This document shows positions 46,006-55,303 of a stretch of 64,000 nucleotides of DNA, piece by piece. The position numbers and the translations under genes were made by a program. Source of the DNA: JBBECJ01 sp963763325 (GTDB lineage Bacteria; Chloroflexota; Chloroflexia; Thermomicrobiales; CFX8); contig CAVXOL010000023.1 in assembly GCA_963763325.1 (NCBI GenBank), positions 372,001 through 436,000 of the forward strand, given 5' to 3'. The notes beneath the pieces are model-generated. The model saw only the letters and a program-made list of their open reading frames with translations. It was not told the origin of the DNA and did no database searches. Each line of letters begins with the position of its first letter. The stretch's first letter is position 1.

Positions 46006-47697
46006 CTAACCCCCCATCCCCCGTCCCTCATGCACCCGTTCCCGCAGCCACGCCAGAACGTCATCAAGCGGCCAGGTGTTGACAACCTGGCGCGGTTCGA
46101 CCCATGCACGGCGAGCGACGCCGATGCCGAAGCGGACGAGCGCAAGCGATTCCGGATGGTGGGCATCAGAATCGATCGAGATCAGGCAACCGGCTCCGAT
46201 CGCGGCACGCGCAGTCGCGTCGTCCATATCCAATCGAGCAGGGTCAGCGTTGATCTCGAGGACGGTCGCGGTTTCAACGGCGGCGGCGAAGACACGAGGC
46301 CAGTCGATGTCGGCACCCTGGCGCCGCTCGACCAACCTGCCCGTCGGGTGGGCAATGATATCGACATTGCTGTTCCTGATCGTCGCGCAGAGCCGGTCGG
46401 TGAACTCGGCGCTCGGTTGGCGCAACCCGGAGTGGAGCGAGGCGACGACGATATCCAGCCCGGCCAGTATATCGTCGTCGAAGTCCAGCCGGCCATCGCG
46501 GTGGACCTCGACCTCCGACCCAGCCAGCAACCGAACCGGAGCCGTTTCCCGCAGACCGTAGATCTCAATCCGTTGCTCGGCAAGGCGCTCCGGCTTCAAC
46601 CCTCCAGCGATCCCAAGCCCGCCGGAGTGGTCGGTGACTGCCAGATAGTCGTAGCCTCGCTCGGACGCCGCGATCGCCATCTCTAACGGCGACGCGCCGC
46701 CGTCCGACCAAGTCGTGTGGAGATGCAGGTCGCCACGCAGGTCGTCAACCTCGATCAGGCGCGGCAACCGCCCCTCGCGGGCTGCATCCAGCTCACCACG
46801 ATCCTCGCGCAGTTCAGGAGCAATGAACGGCAGTCCGAGTGCTGCATAGCATTCCTGTTCAGTCGCGCCGTCCGGCAATGCGTCCGCACCGCCCAACCCA
46901 CGTAGATGTGCTTCCGAGCCAGTCATCGCCAGCAACGCACTGCCCGCTTGTGAGGCGGGCGTCGCTCGGACGCGCAGCATGATCCCCTGGTGCAGGTCAT
47001 AGGTCGCTGTCTCACCGTCGCGCTCGATCTCACGGGCAACGTCCGGCAGGCCCGCCGCCGCGTTCAGGATCGCGTCGGTGTCGGCGCCAACGGCAACCAG
47101 GTCAAGGTTTCCGACTGTTTCGCACATCCGCCGGACCGACCCAGCAACGTGGACGGGGTTCGCAGTAATCGACGCAAGCCGGTCAGCGAGCCGCAACGCC
47201 AGCGGTAGTGCCATCCCGATTGAGGTTCGGCCGGAACGGCGCTGGACGAACACCAACCCTTCGGCGATCCGCGCCTGCGCTTTCGGCCCCATCCCCTTCA
47301 TCGTCGCCAGTCTGCCGTTGCGAAGCGCATCTTCGAGATCGGTCAGCGATGTGACATTCAGTTCCCGGTAGAGCCTGGCTGCCGTCTTCGCGCCGACACC
47401 GGGCAGATCCAGCAGCGTCAGCAGGGACCCAGGCAGTTGCTCCTGCAGCTCCTCAAAGGTCGCGAAGGTGCCGGTCGTCAGAATTTCACGGAGGACGGCG
47501 GCGATTCCGGCGCCGACGCCTGGTATGGCCGTCAGGTCGGCCTGATCGGTCAGTGCGCGATCATGTGCCCGAACGGCGTCAGCAGCACGGCGAAAGGCGT
47601 TGACACGAAACGAATTTTCACCTGCGATCTCCATCAGGTCGGCATTCGCGCGCAGCATCTCGGCTATTTCGGCGTTGGTCTGAACCATCTCCTGCAC
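46006..47697 (-). CDS. polX: PolX family / PHP domain protein with degenerate polymerase site
   Basis: The 563-residue protein has the full bacterial PolX layout. It has an N-terminal HhH-type DNA-binding region (TAIPGVGAGIAAVLREI; LLDLPGVGAKTAARLYREL), a palm (AGSVRRMCETVGNLDLV) and a C-terminal PHP domain (DLHLHTTWSDG, LAVTDHSGG, DIIAHPTGR, SIDSDAHH). In DNA polymerase beta the palm needs Asp190, Asp192 and Asp256. Here they correspond to Asn197, Asp199 and Met240, so two of three metal-binding aspartates are lost. The PHP metal ligands are intact, so 3'-5' exonuclease or AP-endonuclease activity may remain. Start is GTG 47697 or ATG 47688. Confidence 0.88.
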   Translation of the reverse strand: MQEMVQTNAEIAEMLRANADLMEIAGENSFRVNAFRRAADAVRAHDRALTDQADLTAIPGVGAGIAAVLREILTTGTFATFEELQEQLPGSLLTLLDLPGVGAKTAARLYRELNVTSLTDLEDALRNGRLATMKGMGPKAQARIAEGLVFVQRRSGRTSIGMALPLALRLADRLASITANPVHVAGSVRRMCETVGNLDLVAVGADTDAILNAAAGLPDVAREIERDGETATYDLHQGIMLRVRATPASQAGSALLAMTGSEAHLRGLGGADALPDGATEQECYAALGLPFIAPELREDRGELDAAREGRLPRLIEVDDLRGDLHLHTTWSDGGASPLEMAIAASERGYDYLAVTDHSGGLGIAGGLKPERLAEQRIEIYGLRETAPVRLLAGSEVEVHRDGRLDFDDDILAGLDIVVASLHSGLRQPSAEFTDRLCATIRNSNVDIIAHPTGRLVERRQGADIDWPRVFAAAVETATVLEINADPARLDMDDATARAAIGAGCLISIDSDAHHPESLALVRFGIGVARRAWVEPRQVVNTWPLDDVLAWLRERVHEGRGMGG

Positions 47698-47859
47698 CGC
47701 TTCTCACATCAGCATCGTTCCACGCGGTGCAGTGTAGGCGACGGACGCTCGGCCCGCCAAAACGCGGCGGGATGTTCGCGAATCTCCTGGTCGAGTACGC
47801 TTCATCCAATACATCAGCCGGGCGCTGGCCCGGAGGGGAGCGGGGAAGGAGCGAGACAG

Positions 47860-48198
47860 GTGTACGAGATCCATCGCGGGATAGGTGAGGGCTTGTTCCT
47901 CATCTATCTTATTCTCATGGGCGTTGTCTATTTCATGGGTCGCAGCGGGCGCGACGTACCAGCGTGGTTGACCGGGGTCTCACACGGCATTCTTGCGCTC
48001 CAGGTCGCGGTCGGCGTCATCCTGCTCGCCGAAGGGCACAGCGTCGTCTGGTATCACCCGGTCCTCGGCATCGCCGCGATGCTGGCAATCGGCCTGACAC
48101 CGGTATTGCGCCAACGCCTCGGTCGGACGAACGGAACGGTTGTCGTCCTCGGAATCATTGCTGCGTTGACGCTCGCTGCGCGACTGGCCGTGATGTAA
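47860..48198 (+). CDS. Small integral membrane protein (112 aa)
   Basis: The 112-residue product has four hydrophobic segments: GEGLFLIYLILMGVVYFMG, GVSHGILALQVAVGVILLA, VLGIAAMLAIGLTPVL and GTVVVLGIIAALTLAARLAVM. A His lies between segments (SVVWYHPVLG), as in small cytochrome- or heme-type membrane proteins. I chose GTG 47860, preceded by GGAAGGAG; the frame upstream is open but overlaps the PolX promoter region. The function is not known. Confidence 0.65.
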   Translation: MYEIHRGIGEGLFLIYLILMGVVYFMGRSGRDVPAWLTGVSHGILALQVAVGVILLAEGHSVVWYHPVLGIAAMLAIGLTPVLRQRLGRTNGTVVVLGIIAALTLAARLAVM

Positions 48199-48291
48199 CG
48201 ACGATCTACGATCGGAGCGATCGTGTGTCAGCCCGCGCCGTGAGGCACGCACCGATACACGATCGCTCATCTCCTGGGACAAACCGCGCCA

Positions 48292-49420
48292 TCACGCTTT
48301 CGCCCGCGTCATGTCAGGATCATAGAACGCACGCGTGTGAACCGAGCCGGCATAGTCCTCGCCAGTAGAAGCCGATGTAATCGTCACCCGCGCTCCATGT
48401 TCGGCGGATGCCTTCTCGACATAACCCATCGCGAGACTCGTGCCGAGGTGAAAGCCCCGATCCGCGGATGTCACGCGGCCGATCTGGCGGCCATCGCTCA
48501 CAATCGTGTCACCCGGCGCCGGCAGGAACTCCAGCCCGGACAGCTCGATGCCGACGAGTTGTCGATCGATGCCCTGTTCCTTCTGGCGCAGCAACGCGTC
48601 GCGGCCAATGAACTCGCCCTTGCCGAGTCGCACCGTCCAGGCCAGGCCGGCTTCGAATGGCGAATTACCATCGGTCAGGTCCAGTCCATAGAGCGGATAC
48701 TTCTTCTCGATTCGAACCGAACGCAACGCGCCGAGGCCGCATGGCTTAAGGCCGTCGTCAATTCCGGCAGCCAGCAGGCTATCCCAGACGTGCTCGGCAT
48801 AAGTCTCGCGCGTAATACAGCTCATAGCCCAGTTCCCCGGAGTAACCAGTCCGCGAGACCAGCATCGGAACCTCGGCGACATCGGTCTGGATGAAGCTGA
48901 AGTAGGGCAACGCCGATGTCGACAGGTCGGCATCGGTCAGACGGCCCAGAATCTCGCGCGACTTCGGGCCTTGCAGCGAGAGATAGCCCGTCCCTGAGAC
49001 ACAGTTCGTGACGTAGGCCGCGTTGTTGCGTGCGTGCTCAGTCACCCATTGCTCGATCAGCGCCGCCCGAGACGGCGTCGAGACGATCCAGTAGTGCTCC
49101 GAACTGAGCCGGTAGACGGTCATATCGTCCAGCATCCCACCCTGTTCGTTGCACATCGATGAGTAGAGAACGCCGCCATCGCCGATGCGTTCGATGTCGT
49201 TCACCAGCAGGCGTTGGAGAAGCGCGGTCGCGCCCGGCCCCTTCAGGTCAAGCGGACCCTGATAGTAGACATCGTAGAGGCCGGCCGCCTCACGGGTAGC
49301 GCGGTGCTCCTCTTCAATCGACGTGAAACGCGCCGCCGTATCGAACCCGATCCGGTCAACGATCTCCGCTCCCAACTCGATGAACTTGTGATAGTACGGA
49401 GTGTGCTTTCTGGCCGGCAT
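48292..49420 (-). CDS. GcvT-like aminomethyltransferase (frame interrupted)
   Basis: The product resembles the glycine-cleavage T protein and related tetrahydrofolate-dependent demethylases. It has an N-terminal domain (YDVYYQGPLDLKGPGATALLQRLLVNDI, LYSSMCNEQGGMLDDMTVYRL) and the signature RTGYSGELGYELYY. A C-terminal part in another frame has CGLGALRSVRIEKKYPLYGLDL, GKGEFIGRDALL and a barrel domain. The frame changes near 48812. Total is about 376 residues. Its ATG follows the Rieske gene stop by 15 bases, so the two form an operon. No gcvH or gcvP is nearby, which argues for a stand-alone demethylase rather than glycine cleavage. Confidence 0.83.
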
Positions 49421-49435
49421 GTGCTGCTCCTTCGC

Positions 49436-50694
49436 TCAGTCGGCTGTCTGACGTTCTCGATCTCCTCGCTTCGACCTGTCGGAACCCCACTCCTTTTTGG
49501 CCGGCCGCGCGACGTCCGTTCGGATCCCGTCACCGGCATAACGGTCGGCGACTCGGGCATCGAACGAATGGACCATCCGCTCGATGGCGGCGTAGCGGCC
49601 GGGGACGTAGGCACGCGAACCGGTGCCGGTCTGCTGTAATTCGCAGACGTGCCAGTCCTGGCGGTTGGTGAGGTCCCAGAACTCAGCCGGACCGGATGCG
49701 TCGAAGTCAGGCGCTGCCATCGCGTTCGGGATGGAAATACAGTTCGCAAATGACAAGCGATTGCTCAGCGTCCTGTGGCCAGACCTGATGCGTCATCAGG
49801 TAGTCCGGGTGGAGGCTGAAGAGCAGGTTCGGCCAGATCCAGGCGTAGTAGACGCGCTTGAGATCGTCGTCCGTCATCCCCGGAATCGCCGATCGACCGT
49901 GCATCGTAGCCGTCGATCGAGAGCGTCTCGAATTCGCCGGTCAGCTCCATCCAGCTCCCAGCCCATTCGCCAGCGCCCGGCAGATAGCCGCCAAGGTTGT
50001 AGGGCGTCATGTGGTTCAGCAGCGGATGGACGCCGGGGCAGTGGTAGCACTCGGCGTAGTTCTCCATCAGCGCCTTCCAGTTGGCGCGCACGTCGTATTC
50101 CATCCGCTTCGCCCGCCGCAAGCTCGCCGAATGGAAAGCGATTCGAAGTGGACCGGGAACTCGCCCAGGTGATCCGCGAGCGGCGGCAGCATCATTGTCA
50201 AGATTCAGAAAGACAAAGCCATTCCAGGTCTCGCAGCGAATTGGCAACAGGCTGTATGCCGCGCACGAAAACTCTTCGAGTGTCTCGGTGTGGCGCGGTG
50301 GGCGCAGGTTTCCTTCAAGGTCGTAGATCCAGGCGTGGTACGGGCACTGGAAGCGCACCATCCGACCAGACGCCTCCTCGACGACGGTCGCGCCACGGTG
50401 GCGGCAAACGTTGTAGAACGCGCGCAGGACGCCGTCGTTGCCTCGGACAACGACCGCGTTCTCGCCGGCAATGTTGCAGCGGAAGAAGCTGCCAGTCTCT
50501 GGCGCATCTTCCTCGCGACCGACGAAGAGCCACTCGCGTCTGAACCACTGACCGTGCTCCCACGCAAATATCGCCGGGTCATGATAAACGCGACCGGGCA
50601 ATGTCCGCGCTCGCTCGGTCGGCTGGCGCGTCGCCTCGACCTCCTCGGCGGAAACCGGGGAAACGGAAACTGGGCGAGGAAGTTGGCTGACCAT
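49436..50694 (-). CDS. Rieske-type ring-hydroxylating/demethylating oxygenase alpha subunit (frame interrupted)
   Basis: The Rieske 2Fe-2S ligands are in NVCRHRGATVVEE and FQCPYHAWIYDL. The mononuclear iron site is in NWKALMENYAECYHCPGVHPLL, the pattern of glycine-betaine, carnitine and choline monooxygenases. Frame changes near 50165, 50125, 49905 and 49740 interrupt an otherwise continuous match, and the C-terminus (FHPNAMAAPDF, WDLTNRQDWHVCELQQTG, PGRYAAIERMVHSFD) is present to the stop at 49436. Start ATG 50694 with AGGAG upstream. An NAD(P)H-flavin reductase partner is not nearby. Co-transcription with a GcvT-like protein suggests oxidative demethylation of a methylated amine. Confidence 0.82.
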
Positions 50695-50922
50695 CGCTAC
50701 AGGAGTCTCCTTGACTGCGTCCTGCCGGAACACGATCTCCATCTACTGCGGTTGTCGCGGGATTGCGCGCCGGTAGCGTACAACTCGCTGAAACCAGCGT
50801 CAACGAATGGTCCGCCTGCCCGCGTCACCGACGCGTCACTCGTGGCTTACTTGGATGACGGCTGACTCGCCGCCACATTCAGGACGAATCGCATTCGCGG
50901 GAATCAGGGGATTGACTGGCCG

Positions 50923-52221
50923 ATGTCGAAGGTACTCGCAGGACTCTTACTGGCACTCTTGCTGGCGTTTCCCCTGGCCGCATGTAGCAATGGCGACGAT
51001 GACGAAGTCCCGACAGCAACGACTGCGACAGGATCAGGCGCAACTGCCACGCCCACGGAGGCAATGCCGTCGAGTACAACCACCGCAAGCAGCCCGACAG
51101 CAACCACCGGCACGTCAGCCATCCCGGAAACCGGCGACTTTAACGACGACGAAGCCGCGCTGCTCGATCTGCTGCTCGCGGCGGGTGATCTGCCCGGCGA
51201 ATGGAACCAACTGCGCGTTGAAGCACCCGAGCTCAGCCAATCGCCCGGTATCTGCGATTCGCCCCGCTTTCCACGTGCAGAGGAACGAATCGCCGAGGTT
51301 GAAGTCGAGTATCAGTCGGCAGACGGCTCACAGTTCGTCCTCCAGAACATCACCCAGTTCCCCGAAGAAGTAGCGATCGAAGCGATGGCCTACGTGCGTG
51401 AGACGGCGACCTGTAGCGAATGGACCGACGAAACGGGCACTGTCTTCGAGGTCAGCCCGACCGAATCACCAAACCTCGGCGACGAATCACACGCGATCCA
51501 CGTTGCCTTTCAAGTCGCCGATGCTGGCCGGCTGGAAGGGGATTTCATCTTCGTTCGCATCGACGGATATGTGACGATCGTGACGACGCTGGAACTGGGC
51601 GGCTACGATCCCGCCTTCTCCAGCGAAGTCGCCCAACTCGCGGTAAGCAAGATCGACACACTGGTCGGGACTGGCGGCAACGTCACCGACGAAGAGGAGG
51701 CGCTGATGTCGGCGTTGCTTACCATCGACGATTTCGACGAGAATTGGGACCAGCCTCAACCGGCACACCGATCGGACCCGGCGAGTTGGACCGGCCTCTG
51801 CAACGCGGACCTTTACCCGGACACAAGCGAGGCCATCGCACGGGTCGCAACGGAGTTCTATGAAGGCTTCAATGCCGACAGCGCGACCGTCTCACAACTC
51901 CTGGTCTCGTATCCGACCGGTATGGCCGAAGCGGCATTCGACTACGAAGTCGAGGCGGCGTCGTGCGGCAGCTTCGCGAGCGGTGGCACAGACATCTCAC
52001 TTGAACCCGACGGTACCTTTCCAGCGTTGGGAGACGAATCGTTCGCGACCCGCTTCACGTTCGCCAATGACGACGAGGATGTCGGCGGATACTGGATCGT
52101 GATTCGCGTCGCGGACACGCTGACGACGATCATCTATACCGATCCCGTTGCACTTGATGAGGACGCTGTTGAGTCTATTGCGACGGCGGCAGCCAACACG
52201 ATGATCGAGTCGATACGCTAA
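50923..52221 (+). CDS. Lipoprotein with two repeated extracytoplasmic domains
   Basis: The 432-residue protein has a lipoprotein signal with lipobox LAAC (Cys21) and a Ser/Thr/Pro-rich spacer (about 28-70). Two homologous domains of about 170 residues follow. Each starts with an EEALL-type helix followed by W, has a Cys pair (CDSPRFP...CSEW; CNADLYP...CGSF) and contains PTLGDES-like text (SPNLGDESHAIHVAF; FPALGDESFATRFTF). The pattern resembles the PknH-like sensor domain group. It is anchored outside the membrane; ligand and partner are unknown. The stop overlaps that of the convergent MFS gene. Confidence 0.75.
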   Translation: MSKVLAGLLLALLLAFPLAACSNGDDDEVPTATTATGSGATATPTEAMPSSTTTASSPTATTGTSAIPETGDFNDDEAALLDLLLAAGDLPGEWNQLRVEAPELSQSPGICDSPRFPRAEERIAEVEVEYQSADGSQFVLQNITQFPEEVAIEAMAYVRETATCSEWTDETGTVFEVSPTESPNLGDESHAIHVAFQVADAGRLEGDFIFVRIDGYVTIVTTLELGGYDPAFSSEVAQLAVSKIDTLVGTGGNVTDEEEALMSALLTIDDFDENWDQPQPAHRSDPASWTGLCNADLYPDTSEAIARVATEFYEGFNADSATVSQLLVSYPTGMAEAAFDYEVEAASCGSFASGGTDISLEPDGTFPALGDESFATRFTFANDDEDVGGYWIVIRVADTLTTIIYTDPVALDEDAVESIATAAANTMIESIR

Positions 52222-53477
52222 CCATCGCCGGCAGGGGCCGCCGCGAGCGTGACCGGCTGAGGCTCCGGCACCCGCTGGCGGGCGACATCGATCTTCTGCG
52301 TATACCAGAGGCTCAGCAACACGAACACGGTCCCGAATATGAACGGAAACTGATACCCAAGCTGCGTCCAGAGCGCCGCGCCGACGATCGGTACGCCGAC
52401 GGCCGCAACATGCGCCCAGGACACGCCCATCGCGAGGCTTGGCGCGATGTCCTCCTTGCGGGCGATCTTTCGCAAGTAGGTCGTCGTCCCGATCGAGAAG
52501 GTGAACAGGAAGTTGTAACCGAGATAGAAGGCGTACAGCAGCCAGACGTTCTGGGCCAGCGCGAAGCCGAGGAAGACGATGAAGTGACCGCAGTAGTTGA
52601 TCGTCAGCATTCGCTTCTCGCCGTGCCTGTCGATCAGCCGCCCGATCCAGCCTGCCGTCCGCCAGTTGATCAGCCCGGCACAGATCAACAGCGTCGTGAT
52701 CGCGGTCGCGCTGACGCCGAACTCCTCGACCAGTACGAACGGCGCAAACGCAAAGTAGATCTCCATCCGGCAACCATCGAGGAATGAGAGCAGGTAGTAG
52801 AGCCAGTATTCACGCCGCAGCGTAATCTTCGGCGCGGCCCGCGCGATCGCGCGTTCGTTAGGCGGCGCGGGAAAACGCAGGATCGCAAAACCTCCAACGA
52901 CGGCCGACACGCCTCCGACGATGAATAGTGCCCGGAAGACGGTGCTCTGCCACTCCTCCTTGGCTCCAGCCAGGTAGCCGACAACCTGCAGGACGATCAG
53001 GACGGCAACCATCCCAAGCATCCGCCCAGAGAAGCCAACCGAGCTGATGCGGCCCAGGACGCTGCCCTCTTCACCCTCTCTGGCGAGGCTGAGTCCGAGC
53101 GCATACTGCATTTGCAACCAGGAATGAAAACCGATGCTGCCGATCACCGACGCAATGACAATCGCCGCGAACGAGTAGCCGACCGAGAACGACGCATAAC
53201 CGATCCCCATGATCAGCAGCGCCAGCCCGGTCGCGCGGGCCATCCCGAGCCGCAGCAGCAGCGCGGCGACGAACGCCAGCAGAAAGCCAGGCAATTCGCG
53301 GAAGGCAACCAGGTAGCCATTCTGGGCGCCGTCCATGCCGATCGTCTCGCGGAAAAAGCTTGGCGAGATCGACTGCTGGACACCCATCGAGAGACTGACC
53401 GAGAACGCGGTCAAGGCAAGGACGACAAAGCCGCGGCGCAAGTCCTTATCGGTCAGATCCATCCCTGTGTGCACCAT
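52218..53477 (-). CDS. MFS transporter
   Basis: The 419-residue protein has twelve predicted helices in two bundles with a central cytoplasmic loop (about 200-230). It also has an early charged motif (LLRLGMARATGLALL) and RLIDRHGEKRMLTINY at the position of the family's inter-helix signature in the second half. Substrate cannot be inferred. The start may be ATG 53477 or 53462. The 210-base spacer upstream (53478-53687) has tandem GGGAATC units and a divergent arrangement of A/T-poor sequence, with no promoter I can defend. Confidence 0.85.
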   Translation of the reverse strand: MVHTGMDLTDKDLRRGFVVLALTAFSVSLSMGVQQSISPSFFRETIGMDGAQNGYLVAFRELPGFLLAFVAALLLRLGMARATGLALLIMGIGYASFSVGYSFAAIVIASVIGSIGFHSWLQMQYALGLSLAREGEEGSVLGRISSVGFSGRMLGMVAVLIVLQVVGYLAGAKEEWQSTVFRALFIVGGVSAVVGGFAILRFPAPPNERAIARAAPKITLRREYWLYYLLSFLDGCRMEIYFAFAPFVLVEEFGVSATAITTLLICAGLINWRTAGWIGRLIDRHGEKRMLTINYCGHFIVFLGFALAQNVWLLYAFYLGYNFLFTFSIGTTTYLRKIARKEDIAPSLAMGVSWAHVAAVGVPIVGAALWTQLGYQFPFIFGTVFVLLSLWYTQKIDVARQRVPEPQPVTLAAAPAGDG

Positions 53478-53687
53478 CTATCGGGGCATCGGCAACACAC
53501 ACTGACTGCTTCAGCGGTTGCGAAACCTGTCGAACGGTCACTCACTCGCGGCGGATGGTACGTTGGGCAGCGGATAGCGTCAAGCGGGACGGATTGATCG
53601 GGAATCGGGAATCGGGATTCGCTATAACAGGGCCAGATCCTTCCCAGAACATGGCTCGCTCCGCCCACGATTCCCAATTCCCGACCG

Positions 53688-55061
53688 CTACGGCATCCGC
53701 CCCTGCCACGGACCATCTCGCTCGACAACCCGCCCGGCCCGCAGGACGAGCGATTCCTGCCACGGACGAGCGGCGATCTGAATCGCGACCGGCAGATTGT
53801 CGGCGCCGAGATCGACCGGAACGACGATCGCCGGCCAGCCGAGCGCGTTGAACGGGCCGGTGTAGCGGGTGTTCTGCTGGACGACGCCGAGCGGCGGCGC
53901 CTCATGCGGCATCCCTGGCACGACCACCAGATCGTAGCCTGCCAGCCGGTCTTCGATTCGCCGTCGAAGCACTGCCCGTGCCTGCGAGCCCTGGACGAAG
54001 AACGCCGGCGAGTAGGCATAGGCCAGCAGGAGCCGGTCGCGAGCGAACTCGCCCAGATCGTCAGGTCGCTCACGCAGGAACGGCTCGTAGTAGGCTGCCG
54101 CCTCAATCACGAGCAGGGAGCCGTACAGTGCTGAGAATTCAGCCAATTCCGAAACGACGACCTGCTCGACGCTGGCACCAGCCGCCTCAAGGGTCGCAAC
54201 ACCGGCTGTAAGACCATCAAGGACGGCAGGCGTTCCCATCAACCCACCGCCGTCGTCGGAGATGACGGCGACCCGCAGGCCATCGACGCCTCCCTCAACG
54301 GAGTCAGCGTAGCCACCGGTCGGAACACGCCGCGTTCGGGCGTCGCCGGAGTCGTAACCGGCCAGCACGTCGAGCATGATGGCGGCGTCGAGAACCGTCC
54401 GCGTCATCGGGCCGATGTGGTCGAGTGACCAGGAGAGCGTGACTGCTCCGCGTGCCGAGACTCGCCCGAAGGTCGGTTTCAGTCCGACGATGCCGCAGAG
54501 CGTCGACGGCATCCGGATCGAGCCGCCAGTGTCGGAGCCAGTCGCTCCGTAGACCAGCCCGCTGGCAACCGCCGCGCCGGAGCCGCTGCTCGATCCGCCG
54601 CTGTCTCGCTCGGAGTTCCACGGATTCGGCACAGGTCCATAGTGTTGATTGTTCGACGCAGGAGAGAAAGCGAACTCCGGCATCGAGGTCTTCCCAGTGA
54701 TGACAGCGCCAGCCTCGCGAAGGAGACGGACGCCCTCGCTATCTTCGGATGCGACGCGATCAGCCAGCACCTTTGAGCCAGCGGCCGTCGTCTCGCCCGC
54801 GATGTCCATCAGGTCTTTGACCGCGATCGGCATCCCGTGGAGTGGGCCGCGATAGACGCCGTTGCCGATCTCCGCCTCGGCGGATCGGGCCGCTTCCATC
54901 GCGCGCTCAGCCATAATGAGGCGGAATGAGTTCTGGGTCGGGTTGATGTCCTCGATCGCCTCGAGCGAGAGCGTCGTCAACTCAACGGGAGAGATCTCGC
55001 GCTGCTGGATCAACGGCGCGACATCGTGCAACGGCCGTCGCAACAACGATCGATCAGCCAT
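53688..55061 (-). CDS. Amidase (amidase signature family)
   Basis: The 457-residue enzyme has the Ser-cisSer-Lys triad of the amidase signature family. Lys82 is in GMPIAVKDLMDIAG, the cis-Ser157 in DSGGSSSGSGAAVASG and the nucleophile Ser181 in GSDTGGSIRMPS. It hydrolyses an amide bond in a small molecule. ATG 55061 lies inside the end of the preceding small gene (overlap of eight bases), which suggests translational coupling. The upstream reading frame lacks homology. It forms an operon with the small protein and the sulfurtransferase. Confidence 0.9.
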   Translation of the reverse strand: MADRSLLRRPLHDVAPLIQQREISPVELTTLSLEAIEDINPTQNSFRLIMAERAMEAARSAEAEIGNGVYRGPLHGMPIAVKDLMDIAGETTAAGSKVLADRVASEDSEGVRLLREAGAVITGKTSMPEFAFSPASNNQHYGPVPNPWNSERDSGGSSSGSGAAVASGLVYGATGSDTGGSIRMPSTLCGIVGLKPTFGRVSARGAVTLSWSLDHIGPMTRTVLDAAIMLDVLAGYDSGDARTRRVPTGGYADSVEGGVDGLRVAVISDDGGGLMGTPAVLDGLTAGVATLEAAGASVEQVVVSELAEFSALYGSLLVIEAAAYYEPFLRERPDDLGEFARDRLLLAYAYSPAFFVQGSQARAVLRRRIEDRLAGYDLVVVPGMPHEAPPLGVVQQNTRYTGPFNALGWPAIVVPVDLGADNLPVAIQIAARPWQESLVLRAGRVVERDGPWQGRMP

Positions 55062-55284
55062 TGGCTCGCCCCCCAGCTTGCGTCCTCGGTTCGGTAGAGA
55101 GCAAATCGAGGTAGTCGGGAACGACTTCACGCGCCATCGCCCGCTCGACAATCGCTTCGACGTTTCGGATCCGTTCGACCTGGCCACGCCCGTCGATCCG
55201 CGCAATGTCTTCGTCTGTCAACCGCACACCCGCTGCAGCGGCGTTCGCTCGCCAGCGACGAATAAGGTCCTCGCCAGCAGTCAT
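55054..55284 (-). CDS. Small protein coupled to the amidase (76 aa, possible accessory subunit)
   Basis: The 76-residue product is helical and charged (GEDLIRRWRANAAAAGVRLTDEDIARIDGRGQVERIRNVEAIVERAM) and ends with VVPDYLDLLSTEP. It overlaps the amidase start by eight bases and follows the sulfurtransferase stop by 19 bases. Amidases such as AtzE and GatA often need a small helical partner (AtzG, GatC) encoded beside them, so an accessory-subunit role is plausible; sequence similarity to those families is not obvious. GGGG precedes the ATG. Confidence 0.6.
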   Translation of the reverse strand: MTAGEDLIRRWRANAAAAGVRLTDEDIARIDGRGQVERIRNVEAIVERAMAREVVPDYLDLLSTEPRTQAGGRANG

Positions 55285-55303
55285 TGCTGCCCCATCCCTC
55301 AGC

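Noticed and set aside
53594..53628. Promoter TTGATC ... TATAAC upstream of the MFS/amidase region
   Set aside because: The boxes are 23 bases apart and no plus-strand gene follows; tandem GGGAATC units create the resemblance.
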